Positions 43,926-56,097 of a stretch of DNA of 64,000 nucleotides are shown here, piece by piece. This stretch comes from Corbicula japonica (lineage: Eukaryota; Mollusca; Bivalvia; Venerida; Cyrenidae): contig JAZAYU010001041.1 of the NCBI GenBank assembly GCA_038501625.1, forward strand, positions 1-64,000. Direction: 5' to 3'. Both the position numbers and the translations under genes were made by a program. Below the pieces are notes generated by a model. That model saw only the letters and a list, made by a program, of their open reading frames with translations, made no database searches and was not told the origin of the DNA. Each line of letters begins with the position of its first letter. The stretch's first letter is position 1.

Positions 43926-45815
43926 CTCCCTTATACCGAATTACCGGTACACCTTTCAGTCATGGCTGCAATCCCAGCTGCGATGTAATAATATAAACAC
44001 TCGCTTGTCAATTAAGTTCTCCTACATAAATATTAGATGATAAAAGTTATTATAACTGTAAAATATTGTACAACTGAGTGTTTATGCATTTATCTCTTAA
44101 ATAACATGTTTGATTCTATTTATAAAGATTAGTAAATTATAACATAATAACATTATTCAGGTTTTTGCAATTAGGGCTACACAGAATTTGGATATTTTGA
44201 TGTGCTTGCATTTGTATGTCAGTTTCCACATTGCGTTAGTTGAAGGATTTTATGTTAATATGTCTTCATGTGATACCAGTGATTATAGATGCTGACCTCC
44301 ACATCCAAATAGCATAAATTTCCACAGTGCTACAATAAATGTCTATGTTGATATTTTTGGTATATTTTGCTGCATATTTAGCATAATATTAAGTACAATA
44401 ACCCTTTATAATCTTTATTCTAAGTGTTGGTGAATACTTTTTTATCTATCAGAAGGCATTATCATTGATCAAACAACTTTAAAATTCCGTAGATTAGGGC
44501 TGGAAAGCATAAATAAGTTTCTTCAAGTCCATTTACCAGTTTTTTGACAAGAAAATTCACATAAAATTTCACATGTTATTATACAGATACAGGTTTAAAA
44601 AATCTTTAAAAAATTATTTTTCATCAGATTTTGAAAAATAAAAAGCATTTACTTCTTTTGTATGGTATTCTCTCCCTGCCAAATATCATTAATATATATT
44701 TCAATTTTTAGGAAATCATTGCCTCTCTATTAAAAGAGTTATGACAGTCTTGCGTGCATCCCTCGGTAAGTTATACATGATGTACTATAAATGGCAATCA
44801 ATGTTTGTTTGGTAAGTTACGATTTTGTCTTGACATATGGGCCAGAAAAGGACCCCTAAACAGGTGCTGTGAGTTCAAACTGAATAATTGAGATAGTATG
44901 GGTATGCTAATTTCTAAATCAGTACAGTCAATTATTCAGTTACGGCATTCAATCAGTTCCGGCACATTTGAGTTATAAATTGAAAATTTGTCAAGAAATC
45001 ATTGTGTTCTTGCAGCATTTCTCTTACTAAGAGTGAAGTTGGTAAAACACACAATGATTGAATGCCGAAACTGATTGTCTGTAGGATTCACTAGTATGAC
45101 AACATCTGTTGTCAGTGCATCTTGTGATACATACTAAAGTATAGGTTGCATGCAATATCAGTTGAGAAGATATGATATTACTGCTGGACTTAATGATTTT
45201 TGGCTTGCACAGAAATTACCAGAGAACAACAGGTCGCGGAATCAGGTAACATATTAAAAACACCGACAGAAAATGAAATGGCTTCGTAATGGCGATTCCT
45301 TGTTGCAGACTATTTGCCATTACACGATTTACGTTGAAAATAGAGACGTGTCACACTTACTTATTCGGTGAAATTTGATAATTTTGCTTTTAATTGTCAA
45401 TTAATTTGTTGTTGGCGCGCTTGTCAAGCGTCCATAGGTATATGCTAAACTGTAAACCATTTTCCAATGGACGACTTGCCCGGGGATGATATGGTGAATA
45501 ATATTTGCGAGATATGCAGAACTCTGATTGTTTAATTAATTTGTATTGAAAATGTATACCAGATTCTGCAGTATATGAACCATTATATGCCCCACCCCTT
45601 ACAATAATTATTTCTTTAATTTCTAAAATCAATCACAGGCTAGATTAGGAGTTGTCTCAGTAATTCGACGGCAAGCACAGACCCATTATCATACTGACTT
45701 TTTATTGATGTCTGTCATTTACATAAAAGTTCGTAGCTTCAAAAGCCAGGACATAAATCTGCCAATCCTACACCAGCTGACTGGCTGAATTACAGCCACG
45801 TCTCCAGACTAACAA
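43926..45815. other. Gene-free AT-rich spacer
   Basis: No supported gene or clear repeat. The 5' non-coding exon and promoter of XRCC6 could be here or closer, but no signal is decisive. Confidence 0.45.
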
Positions 45816-45819
45816 ATCA

Positions 45820-46490
45820 CATGCAGTCTATGCTCTAGAGTTATGACAACAATCTCCTCTAGAGTCCTGAGAACAGTCCCTGCTCTAAAGTCATGAGATA
45901 GGTCTATGCTCTAGTCCTGAGAACAGCCTCTGCTCTAGAGTCCAGAGAACAGTCTCTGCTCTAGACTTCCGAGAATAGTCTCTGCTCTAGAGTTCTAAGA
46001 ACAGTCTCTGCTCTAGAGTCCCGAGAACAGTCTCTGCTCTAGACTTCCGAGAACAGTCTGCTCTAGAGTTCTGAGAACAGTCTCTGCTCAGTCCAGAGAA
46101 CAGTCTCTGCTCTAGTTCTGAGAACAGTCTCTGCTCAAGAGTGAACAGTCTCTGCTCTAGAGTTCTGAGAATAGTCTCCGCTATAGAGTTCTGAAAACAG
46201 TCTCCTCTAGAGTCCTGAGAACAGTCTCTGCTCTAAAGTTCTGAGAACAGTCTCTGCTCTTGTCCTGAGAACAGTCTCTGCTTTAGAGTTCTGAGAACAG
46301 TCTGTGCTCTCGAGTCCTGAGAACAGTCTCTGCTATAGAGTTCTGTCTACTCTGCTCTTGAGTCCTGAGAACAGTCTCTGCTTTAGAGTTCTGAGAACAG
46401 TCTCTGCTCTAGAGTTCTGAGAACAGTCTCTGCTCTAGAGTTATGATAACTGTCTCTGCTCTAGAGTGTTGAGAACAGTCTCTGCTCCAG
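45820..46490 (+). repeat. Minisatellite of about 26-28 bp units
   Basis: About 25 imperfect units of the theme GAGAACAGTCTCTGCTCTAG + AGTTCT. Units differ by small deletions (missing TAGAG) and substitutions. Many carry the palindrome CTCTAGAG. Confidence 0.95.
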
Positions 46491-47565
46491 GCTATAAGAT
46501 CTTCTGTCCAGAACACCCGAATTGGTAGTACCTGGTCAAAATGTGGCCCAAATTTTTATCCCTATGTGGTAATGAACAACTTATCAAATATAAAACTTGA
46601 TTTATGAGTAACTGTGATAAAAATTTTCAAATTTAGTTCATTTTATTTGACTAAAATAATAAATAACAAGCAAACATGTAAATAATTTATTGGATTTCTC
46701 ATTTCGTATCTATAATTAACCAAAAACAAATTTGTAAATCAAAAAAACAATATTAACAAATGTAAATCTCACAGGCCTAATCAGCACTACTTTGATGTGA
46801 TTTTAACAGTCCGACTCAAACTCACTTATAAAATTATTTAATGTAGTGCACTAAATGGGCACTTATTACTACATTTCATTGCAAGAATTTGTAAACACAA
46901 CTTAACATACAAAATAAAAAAAAACCCTCTTGTAAATAATTGAATATTTACACTGTAAGACAAATAAAAGCATTCTTTTAGAACAACATACTTATAAAAC
47001 CTAGAATCTAGATGCAATGCAGGAAATATATACTGTGGTATCATTTAATTTCGCGGGGACAATTTTTGCATGAATGCTGCAAATAATATTTTGTTGCAAA
47101 CATATTTTTCTGTAGACATATTAGTTATAGTAAGAGTATATTAAGTGAAGTTTTAATAATTAAGAAACTCTAAGGGAGCATAGTGAAATTGGATGGAAAA
47201 TTGTGCTGAAGACTTACATATAGTGATTTTGCTGGGTTTTGAATTTCCCAGGTTAACCCTGGCATGAAATACATAAAATTTAAGCCCTCACAAAATATAA
47301 TGACACCATAGTAGATCAATGCCAAAGATTTTGACTTTTAAGAAAAGGACAGACACCCATACTTTAGGTCATGTGTCCTGGAATGCTAATTCACTAAATC
47401 ACATGTAAGTATGTATATATAAATATGTCTAAATTTAGTGGCATTTTCCACTAGTATAATACAAATATTGCACAAATACTGTATAATGAAAATACTTTCA
47501 CCACATTTTCAATCATAACTTTATATACAAAGAACCTCATACAACTTTACTATCCTTCACTAGAT
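46491..47565. other. Gene-free AT-rich spacer
   Basis: I see nothing supported in this stretch. Confidence 0.5.
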
Positions 47566-47570
47566 GAAAA

Positions 47571-47776
47571 CACCTTTCATTACATGTGCAACCAGTGCAG
47601 ATCTAGATCAGCCTTGCACATCCATCCCATCTGATCTGGATCTACACTGCTCACTTCTTGGTCAGAAATAACCTAATGAATCTTAATTTGACAAGTGTAA
47701 ATGCAGAACTGACAACAGATGTGCTGGCTGATCTGGATCTACACTGCTCACACGTGGGGTAAGAATAAAGGGATAA
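47571..47776. mobile_element. M2 MITE copy
   Basis: CATGTGCAACCAGTGCAGATC, TCTGATCTGGATCTACACTG and related inverted blocks, with a GAATAAAGGGATAAC end. Diverged at the left terminus. Confidence 0.6.
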
Positions 47777-47969
47777 CAAAACAAACAGCTGAACAAGCTA
47801 ACCTGGATTTGGTGCAAGTAAGTTCGCAATATGTAAAATGTCATTTAACAAAAACTTTACAATGTGTTATTATCTAAACAGGGAACCATGTAAACCGTGT
47901 CAAAATAAGCACAGATTGTTGTGAATGTACTTTTATTTAAAAAGTCGTCTTACGAAAAAATTCTGTGTC

Positions 47970-48113
47970 CAAGGTTATAAAACTGAGCATAGAAACCAGT
48001 CTCAAATCTCAAGCATCTGATTGGCTGAAATGGCGACTGGTCGCCATTTCAGCCAATCAGATGCTTGAGATTTGCTACTGGTTTCCAAGCTCAGCTTTAA
48101 AACCTTCAACCCA
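47970..48113. mobile_element. Palindromic MITE M1 copy
   Basis: GGTTATAAAACTGAGCATAG subtype with centre GGCGACTGGTCGCC; a full-length palindrome. Confidence 0.85.
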
Positions 48114-48377
48114 GATCAGTCTACTCAATGTCAAGCCACTTGTCATTGTAACATAAATCTAGCCTAAGCCATAACATCTATACAGTAGCAATCAAATAAT
48201 ACAGTAATCAAAATACTGTAAAAATATTATACTCCATTCAAATAATTAATAAACATGTAGAAATATCAAAACAGTGAAATAATCAAAATAAATATGCTAT
48301 GCTAATATCTGCTTGAAACTATGCTAATATCTGTTAAAGATATACATTGGTTTCATTTTTACTTAACTAGCATGCTG

Positions 48378-48524
48378 TGCCCAAGATCATAAAACTAAAT
48401 CTGGAGATCAGTCTCAAATCTCAAGCATCTGATTGGCTGAAATGGCGACCAGTCGCCATTTCAGCCAATCAGATCCTTGAGATTTGAGACTGATCTCAAA
48501 ACTTAGTTTTATGATCTTGTGCCC
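48378..48524. mobile_element. Palindromic MITE M1 copy
   Basis: GCCCAAGATCATAAAACTAAATC subtype with centre GGCGACCAGTCGCC; ends TTTTATGATCTTGTGCCC. Confidence 0.85.
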
Positions 48525-48528
48525 TTTG

Positions 48529-48599
48529 CCCAAGGTTATAAAACTGAGCATGGAAACCAGTCTCAAATCTCAAACTTAGTTTTATGATCTTGGGCCCTG
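48529..48599. mobile_element. Chimeric deleted M1 copy
   Basis: The left end is of the GGTTATAAAACTGAG subtype and the right end is of the TTAGTTTTATGATCTTGGG subtype, joined with the centre lost. It abuts the copy at 48378, suggesting recombination between neighbours. Confidence 0.65.
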
Positions 48600-49017
48600 A
48601 AACAGATGATCTACTACATTCCTCAATGAAACAACAAACATGTCAAGAACCATCTTGCATTCAAATGAAGATGCAAAAAATGTGACAACTACATTTCAGA
48701 ACAGAAGTTTGAGCCTTATGATGATACTCTTTTCTTGTTATTCTCAATGCTAAAATACTTGTGATCTTAAGATTTAGCTGCAGGAATGATTAACAAAGCA
48801 ATATGGCAGAATTGATGACCAATGACATAAAAGTTCAGAACATGTGATCATCATACTCTCTAAGCTATCATTATATTCTCTAAGCCATGGTGTAAACTTC
48901 TGCTCAGTTTCAAAAATATTTTGTATAAATGGTCAATTACAACACCACAACAATTTACAACAAACAAGCTAACTGTAAAAAGGTTCAGAGGATTATCAGA
49001 CTTTACTCCATATATTT

Positions 49018-49186
49018 AACAAATAAAACATGGCATTGAGGGCAATATGCAAGTTTACGGACTGGTTGGTCAGACTGAGGAAGGTATATGGCCCGAAGCG
49101 CAGCTGAGGGCCATATACCTTCCGAGGTCTGACCAACCAGTCCGTAAACTTGCATATTGCCCTCAATGCCATGTTTTATTTGTTAT
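49018..49186. mobile_element. Long-armed palindromic MITE
   Basis: AACAAATAAAACATGGCATT / AATGCCATGTTTTATTTGTT outer arms and GGACTGGTTGGTCAGAC / GTCTGACCAACCAGTCC inner arms, about 80 bp each side of a short CGCAGCTG-type loop. A second GGTCAATATG/GGACTGGATGACGTCA block at 49440-49510 may belong to a related unit. Confidence 0.75.
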
Positions 49187-49599
49187 ATTATACCGAATCT
49201 AAATTCTTTCATATCTTTTGTTGCTGTCATTTTTACTATAATTTGCTTTTAAATAATAATTTGATTTGTTCAGTGTGTAAAAAATCCCATACAGATTTTT
49301 TATTATTTACAAGCCATCAGGCATATAAAGCACGCCTTTTACTATTCCATTTTTGTTAATCAAATTAAATATTACTAGGCAACAGACCCGCACTTTATAA
49401 GATAATTATTCTTACATTAGATTCTGAAGTAATCAAAAACGGTCAATATAAGAATTATGGACCGGATAGCCGGTCAATATGCGATTTATGGACTGGATGA
49501 CGTCATATTAAATACAGAAGGGCTTATGCAAATGAGGTATAATATAGGCCTTTTATCACATGGGCAAATTCAGATCAGCCGGGACATCTCTGATCAGGA

Positions 49600-49875
49600 C
49601 CTGTTCCCAAGGTTATAAAGCTGAGCATGGAAACCACTCTCAAATCTCAAGCATCTGATTGGCTGAAATGGCGACTGGTTTGTACATGCTAAATAACTGG
49701 AAAAAACTAACTTACATGTACTTTAAACTTTTTATAAATCACTGTCACTTTCAATTTTATTGTTAAGTGCGCTTACTGGTAGCTTGATATTGTCATCACA
49801 TTTGGCATTCAGCCAATCAGATGCTTGAGATTTGAGACTGGTTTCCAAACTCAGTTTTATAACCTTCAGCCCTAC
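49600..49875. mobile_element. M1 copy split by an unrelated insertion
   Basis: The left half (CCCAAGGTTATAAAGCTGAG...GGCGACTGGT) stops at about 49680 and the right half (ATTCAGCCAATCAGATGC...TTATAACC) resumes at about 49806. About 125 bp of unrelated AT-rich sequence sits between. Confidence 0.7.
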
Positions 49876-50013
49876 TCTGTTTGCTTCTGTCAGTAATAAC
49901 ACAATAAATCTTAAAGCAAACCTTGAACCTGATCAGACTGCAGGAGTGTGCCTCCTAATCACGATCTACACTGTTTGCCTATTTGATAAAGGAGTAAATA
50001 TGAAGGAAAGGGT

Positions 50014-50162
50014 TTAACCCTTTCCTCCGTAGACACACCTTTATTGTTCGCTTTATGATTCATTAGGTTATTTTTTACCAAAATGCGACCAGTGCAGATC
50101 CTGATCTGGATCTCGACTGGTTGCACATGCGTAAAAATGCATATAGATGGAGGAAAGAGTTA
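50014..50162. mobile_element. M2 MITE, shortened copy
   Basis: TTAACCCTTTCCTCCG at the left and GGAGGAAAGAGTTAA at the right. It directly follows a second M2-like remnant ending GGAAAGGGTTTAA (about 49870-50016). Confidence 0.7.
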
Positions 50163-50697
50163 AACAACCAGACAATAGTCATAAGTGAAAACATCCTTAA
50201 TTATTATACTTGCTTGTGTACATATGACATACTCTATCATTAAACTAACATTTACATAACTTATTTATTTTGATAAATTTATTTTTACTTAGAGATTATA
50301 TTTGATAATGCGATTTCTAACTATGCATCTTTGGGGCAAGTCACCAGAAAATGCTCCAACGTAAAAGTTTTTGACATTTCAGTTGTTACCATCTTTGAGA
50401 AGAACTTACAATAATCTATTATTTTCTCATAACTTCTTTGTTAAATGATTTTGTAATACATTTTGAGTATATACTGTCATTTTTACTGACACACCACTAT
50501 TAAAGCAACTTTATGACATAATTTCAAAGACTGAAGTCAACAGTACCAAGACACCTTTTTGCGGTGACATGTGCCGGTGACATGAGCTGAATCTTGAAGA
50601 AAATCACACTTAATGATAGCATTGACAAGGTCAGAAATATCACCTTTTTATTTACACACTGCATTAATGTTATTGACTATATGTTTCAGAATCTGTG

Positions 50698-50842
50698 TCT
50701 AAGGTTATAAAACTGAGCATAGAAACCAGTCTCAAATCTCAAGCATCTGATTGGCTGAATTGGCGCCCAGTCGCCATTTCAGCCAATCAGATGCTTGAGA
50801 TTTGAGACTGGTTTCCAATCTCAGCTTTATAATCTTGGCACC
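50698..50842. mobile_element. Palindromic MITE M1 copy
   Basis: AAGGTTATAAAACTGAGCAT start, GGCGCCCAGTCGCC centre, CTCAGCTTTATAATCTTGGC end. Confidence 0.85.
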
Positions 50843-50916
50843 TGGATTATTTACAGTTTTGAGAAAGAAAATCAAAATAGAATGTGGATTTCAGATTGTT
50901 TGCAAAACCAAGACTG

Positions 50917-52492
50917 CAGGCTGTCAACCAGGTCATCTCCAAAATATAGGAAAAATATAGGAATATTTTTGCAACAAATATAGGAGTTTTTGGATGATTT
51001 TGAGGCAAAATATAGGAGTTTGGAACTGATAATAGTTTTATTTACTTGCACTTATAAAAATGATTTTCACATGTGAATTTACTGTTTCTACAATTATCAA
51101 TGTCAAAAATGTCTGCTGTAAAAATGATGAAAACCATTAACTTTAAGACCAGCATCATCAAGCACATCGCCAGAAATGAATGACCATTCAAACAAGGGGA
51201 AATGCAGAAAATGCATTAACAAAGCCGGATTTTTCAGTTTTAGTTTGTCTTCTATGATATATAGTACTGTACACAGCATCGACCCATCCACTCATAGTCA
51301 TATTGCTTTGTGTGTAAAAATCTGGGTTACAATGCCAAAAAGGGTTCAGTCAAAAGTGACCCCATGGCCTTACTTTGGTCAAACTCTATTGAGAACCTGT
51401 AGGCAATACATCACACAAAATTATATGCCCTTCACTACTCTAGAAGTTCTGGAATATGATTCCATTTATTTATTTAATCTGCAAGGAACAGTAATGCATT
51501 CAAATAAGTTAGTTAACCTAAATACAAAGAATATTGCTAAAAGTTTCAAGAGAAATGATAAAAACTTATCAAGTTATAACCATAACTGAACTCTAATTCA
51601 AACTGCCATTAAATTTCTATACAAAAGCAATAATTTTCAAAAGCCAAAGTCTTCTTGGGAATAGATGGACATTATTCATTTCAGGTTCATTGAAGTTTAA
51701 GAGTAATTTAACTTTTATCCATTAAGTGGTTCCATAAAAACAATAATTTTAGAAAACTATGCAAATATTTTGCAGATTATCCTAATAAAAAAATTCTAAA
51801 GTTATCTCAATTTATTTAACAACCAGTAGTTGCAAATTATCAAATAATATTGTTTTTATTACCTCCCTTTATTTGACTTTGCCTTTTGAAAATTATTGCT
51901 TTTGTAAAGACACCTTCTTTTGCATACACTCTTTTCCAACAGAGTTTGATAACACTCTATATTTTGGATCAGAATCAGCTGAAGAATTCTTGTTCACAGT
52001 CAAGCATGTTTTTTCCCAGAATCCATCTTGACGTTTTAGACAACCACATACACCATACCAAATATAAGCTCTCTAGTCCTTGCAGTTGGTGAATAAAATT
52101 TAATGATCTTTAACATTTTTTGCATTTGGTTGCAACTGCAACAAGAATTCTGCATAGAAGTGAAAATTTGTTTTTGTTAGGTAAGCCTTAATACACAGAA
52201 TCCTGCTACAAAGTTGTTAGAGAATCAGATAAAAACTTAAGAAAATGCCACCCCCCAAATTTTCACCAATCTAAAAGTTGAGTTTTGTTCTTGAAAAAAA
52301 AGAAAAAAGCAAAAGCAGTATCAAAGCAATATTTACTCTCTTCATTAATCGGAAAAAACAAATACTAAAAAATATAGGAATATACATAAAAATATAGGAG
52401 AAATATAGGAATATAGGAGGCTTTTCAGAATATAGGATTCTGATCCAAAATATAGGAGAAATATAGGAATATAGGAATCGGTTGACAGCCTG
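50917..52492. mobile_element. 1.6-kb element with CAGGCTGTCAACC ends and ATATAGGA repeats
   Basis: It starts CAGGCTGTCAACC and ends GGTTGACAGCCTG, flanked by identical AGACTG hexamers (50911-50916 and 52493-52498). Just inside each end are short AAATATAGGA tandem repeats in the same direct orientation (50940-51012 and 52367-52476). The longest internal frame (51176-51589, 137 codons) has no domain I recognise. Family unknown; a 6-bp duplication is unusual. Confidence 0.75.
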
Positions 52493-52639
52493 AGACTGGA
52501 ATATCATCATGAAAACAAACTTCCTGTTCTACGAACTGGCAAGAATGACATAAGGTGTGTTGAAAGAAAAGTGAGTTAAATGAAAATGGTTGAAATTAAA
52601 TCTTAGCACCTTAACTATTTACTCCATGGATATTGCTTG

Positions 52640-52937
52640 GCCCAAAATCATAAAACTAAATCTGAAGATCAGTCTCAAATATCAAGCATCTGATTGACTG
52701 AAATGGCGACCAGTCAGCATTTCAGCCAATCAGTACTGAAGGTTATAAAACTGAGATTGGAAACCAGTCTCAAATCTCAAGCATGTGATTGGCTGAAATG
52801 GTGAATGGTCGCCATTTCAGCTAATCAGATGCTTGAGATTTGAGACTGGTTTCCATGCTCAGTTTTATAACCTTCAGTACAGATCCTCGAGATTTGAGAC
52901 TGATCTCAAATCTTAGTTTTATGATCTTGGGCCCTTA
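52640..52937. mobile_element. M1 copy with another M1 copy inserted in it
   Basis: The outer copy (CCCAAAATCATAAAACTAAATC...CCAATCAG) is interrupted at 52733 and resumes at about 52882 (AGATCCTCGAGATTTGAG...GATCTTGGGCCC). The insert begins TACTGAAGGTTATAAAACTG and ends CAGTTTTATAACCTTCAGTA. Confidence 0.8.
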
Positions 52938-53043
52938 TATACCATGTGCAACCAGTGTAGAGCCAGATTAGCATGCATATCTATGCATTGTGATCAGGAT
53001 CATTCCTGTTTGCTTCTTGGTCATAAATAACATAATGATGTTA

Positions 53044-53285
53044 TTAACCCTTTCTGCCATATACACACCTTTATGGCATGGGTGAACGGTGTATATCCAG
53101 ATCAGCCGGCACATCCTTGCCGTCTGATCAGGATCTGCACTGTTCGCTATTTGATTTATTAGCTTATTTCTGACCAAAAAGCAACCAGTGCATATCCTGA
53201 TCAGACGGCACAGATGTGCTGGCTGATCTGGATCTACACTGGTCGCATATATGTAAAAATGCATATTCATGGAGGAAAGGGTTAA
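53044..53285. mobile_element. M2 MITE, full-length
   Basis: TTAACCCTTTCTGCCATATAC to TGGAGGAAAGGGTTAA with inverted GATCAG blocks. The minus-strand frame across it is not a gene. Confidence 0.8.
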
Positions 53286-53516
53286 AAGCATCCTGATCAA
53301 ACTGCATGGAAATGCTGGCTGACTGGCTTTACATTGGTCTCACATGGGATGTAAAACACATGGGGAAATAACTTTATCCATGGTGTAGAGGGTGAACACA
53401 TAACAGATTTTAAACAAAGTATTAATGGAATGTATTATAAGTATATTGATAGCATTTTGATATTCTGCAGACTACTGATGTTTTATGTGAAATTTAAAAA
53501 TGATGTATACAGGGTC

Positions 53517-53615
53517 CAAGATCATAAAAATTAGATTGAAGACCAGTCACAAATCTCTAGCATCTGATTGGTTAAAATGGAGACTGGTCTTCATTTTTAG
53601 TTTAATGTTCTTGGG
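53517..53615. mobile_element. M1 copy, internally deleted
   Basis: CCAAGATCATAAAAATTAGAT left and TTTTAGTTTAATGTTCTTGGGC right around a shortened centre. Confidence 0.65.
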
Positions 53616-53881
53616 CACAGAAAGTATAACATATTCCTGATTTTGTTAGTGTATGATATATGAACTATTTCTACTTTACAGATTGAGTTACACAAGAAAA
53701 AAACAACATAATACATGTAATATAGACAATTCTTTACTGCTCATCAAATGGGAAAATGATCTGGATGCAAAACTTTACTGGCACATAGCCAGATAAATTA
53801 ATGAAAAAAAGCTCTCCATTCTTTGAATCTGAGCTTGTTCATTCTCAGATAGCAAATGTGACTAAAGCTGTGGTTAGTGTT

Positions 53882-54321
53882 TTAACCCATTCCTCCATGG
53901 GATATGGCATTTAATGCATGGACAAACAGTGTAGATCCAGATCATCCAACAAAACCATGCTATCAAACCAGGATCTATACTGTTCGCCTTTAGATTCATT
54001 GTTATTTCGGCCAAAAAAGCAAACAGTGTAGATCCTGATAAGTTTGCAAAAATGTGCCGGCTGATCTGGATCTTTACTGTTCATCCATGTGATAAAAGAT
54101 GTATCCACAGATTAAAGTGATCAAGGTTGACAGTAGAAATATCCAAACTCTGCTCAAGATACATCATTATTGAAGAGAAATACGGTGTAAATTTGTGAAA
54201 ATTATGCCCAATTTTTTTAGATGAAAAAAAAAAATACTGATCCTTCAAAAAAAACCACACCAAAACTGTCTACACTGGTCGCCTATGCAATAAAGAGTGT
54301 GTCTATGGAGGAAATGGTTAA
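53882..54321. mobile_element. M2 MITE, expanded or interrupted copy
   Basis: TTAACCCATTCCTCCATGG at the left and ATGGAGGAAATGGTTAA at the right, with the usual GATCCAGATC and GATCCTGATAAG blocks. About 150 bp of extra AT-rich sequence near 54105-54265 lengthens it. Confidence 0.65.
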
Positions 54322-54424
54322 CCTGGCTCATCAAAAACTGCTGCCTATTATAACTGATGACAGTAGTGCTGATATCTGCTGTTAAGAAAATCACTAACCG
54401 TACTGTCCATTTGTTTATTATTTA

Positions 54425-54605
54425 CTTAAAGAAATTAGAAACGCAACTTCTTTAAACAAGAAATACATTTCACGTTTAAAGAAGTTGCTTTTCTAATTTC
54501 TACAAATACATATTATAAAGTAAAAGAAATTAAAAAAGCAACTTCTTTAATCACGAAACATATTTTGTGTTTAAAGAAGTTGCGTTTCTAATTTCTTTAA
54601 GTATA
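54425..54605. repeat. Compound inverted repeat with AAAGAAGTTGC motifs
   Basis: AAAGAAATTAGAAACGCAAC and GTTGCGTTTCTAATTTCTTT form the outer arms; two further inverted GCAACTTCTTTAA...TTAAAGAAGTTGC pairs lie inside. A double snapback structure. Confidence 0.7.
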
Positions 54606-54609
54606 TATT

Positions 54610-56097
54610 AACATTTTTTTTTTGTATGGTAATTATTGTTTAAGGTTTCAATCAACATGGTTAATTCTGATTTAACACCCTTCAAACAAAATGTTAACCA
54701 TTTCTTTACATAACTGGTGTTGAAAGCTGACAAAGGTATGGATGAAAAATAAAGTTAGTGCAAGAAGTACAGGGTCACATGCAAGTTAAGGGCTGGTGAA
54801 CTAGGGACTTTGGGATCACTATTTATACTTCATATTTAGAAAGTTTTAACCCTTTAACAACTGAATGCATGTCACTGAAGCACCTTCCTTTCGATCTGAA
54901 CCAATCCATAATGATGTTTTCAACAAAACTCAACGACTGAAAAGTGAACAGTGTAAGCCTTGATTGGTCTTGCAGTCGTTCAAGCTGTTAGGATTTAAAT
55001 TGGTTACAAATGACAAACAAACTGCTTATCCCTTAAAGGGTTAAAATAGTGCAGCAAAATGCTGCTCTTAACTTCTATTCAATACATATGACTATAATAT
55101 TAATTTCAATACATAGGACTACACTATTAATCTATTAATTTGAGTTTCCTATGCTACATAAAGTATTACAGCACCTTTGTCAAAGCAGTAATGGTATGTT
55201 GAGCCCAAAGACGACGAATTGGACTTGTTTTACGTTTATGACATTTCTCTTCTTAAAAAGCCTTGGGTGATTCAATCTCAACAGGATTGAATAAGTCAAT
55301 CTGAAGGACCCTTTTTTATAATTTGTCAAAGTATAAGTCCAAAATGATCCAGTTAAAATTGGAACAAAGTAGCTGTAAATTAGTATGTTACTCATCCTTG
55401 CAGATGTTGTCACATACCAGAGACCTCTTTTTGCTGTCTTTACTCTGAAGTGTTTTTGTTAATCCTTTCCTTCATATGAACGCTTTTTATGGCATGTGCA
55501 ACCAGTGTAGATCCAGATCAGCCAGTACACTGTTCGCCCAAGCCATAAAGGTGCATTTATGGAGGAAAAGCTTATGTAAAGGAATGTGAAATATAAATAT
55601 TACAGTACTATCAAAATCTGTGTATAATGTAAAGTATGATTATCAAAACAGTTTTCAATGCAAAAAGGCATGGAACATCTTTCTTATATTATCTTCAATG
55701 GGCCTGATGTTCAAAACATTATCTGATAGTTAACCTTATTAAGTGACTCAAGCTTTACCTAATGGTTAACCTAAACAATGGCTAAAACATTTAATATCAA
55801 GAAGCTACTGAGACTTTATCGAAACTTTTCAAATATCTTGTGGTCCCCGAAGATTTAAGTATTCCTCAAAAATAAAATGGAATTTCTATACATTTATTGC
55901 ATGTATTTGTAAAGCTTAAAATGTAAGTTTTATCTTTCAAAAAGGTATTTAACAAACAGATAACATTGTGAACACCTGGACCCTGGTAGTCTGGAACACA
56001 TATCACAAATGGTTTTCCTGATTGGTGTAGGAACAATTTTGGTAGGGGTGTATACTGAGTTTATGGCACATGTGGACTTGTCCATGGGCGTCTCTGC
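54610..56097. other. Region 3' of the KIAA0930 homologue
   Basis: Probably contains the 3' UTR. A minus-strand AATAAA lies at 55898-55893, about 200 bp after the stop codon. An M2 remnant lies at about 55457-55572. No gene seen. Confidence 0.5.

Noticed and set aside
45225..45480. Slightly GC-richer patch as the XRCC6 promoter or 5' exon
   Set aside because: No TATA, initiator or donor signal was convincing, and it is about 6 kb from coding exon 1.
46838..47044. 68-codon minus-strand frame
   Set aside because: AT-rich and without a domain, splice context or conservation evidence.
51176..51589. 137-codon frame inside the element at 50917-52492 as a transposase
   Set aside because: No catalytic motif or recognisable domain was visible; left as a non-coding interior until a search says otherwise.
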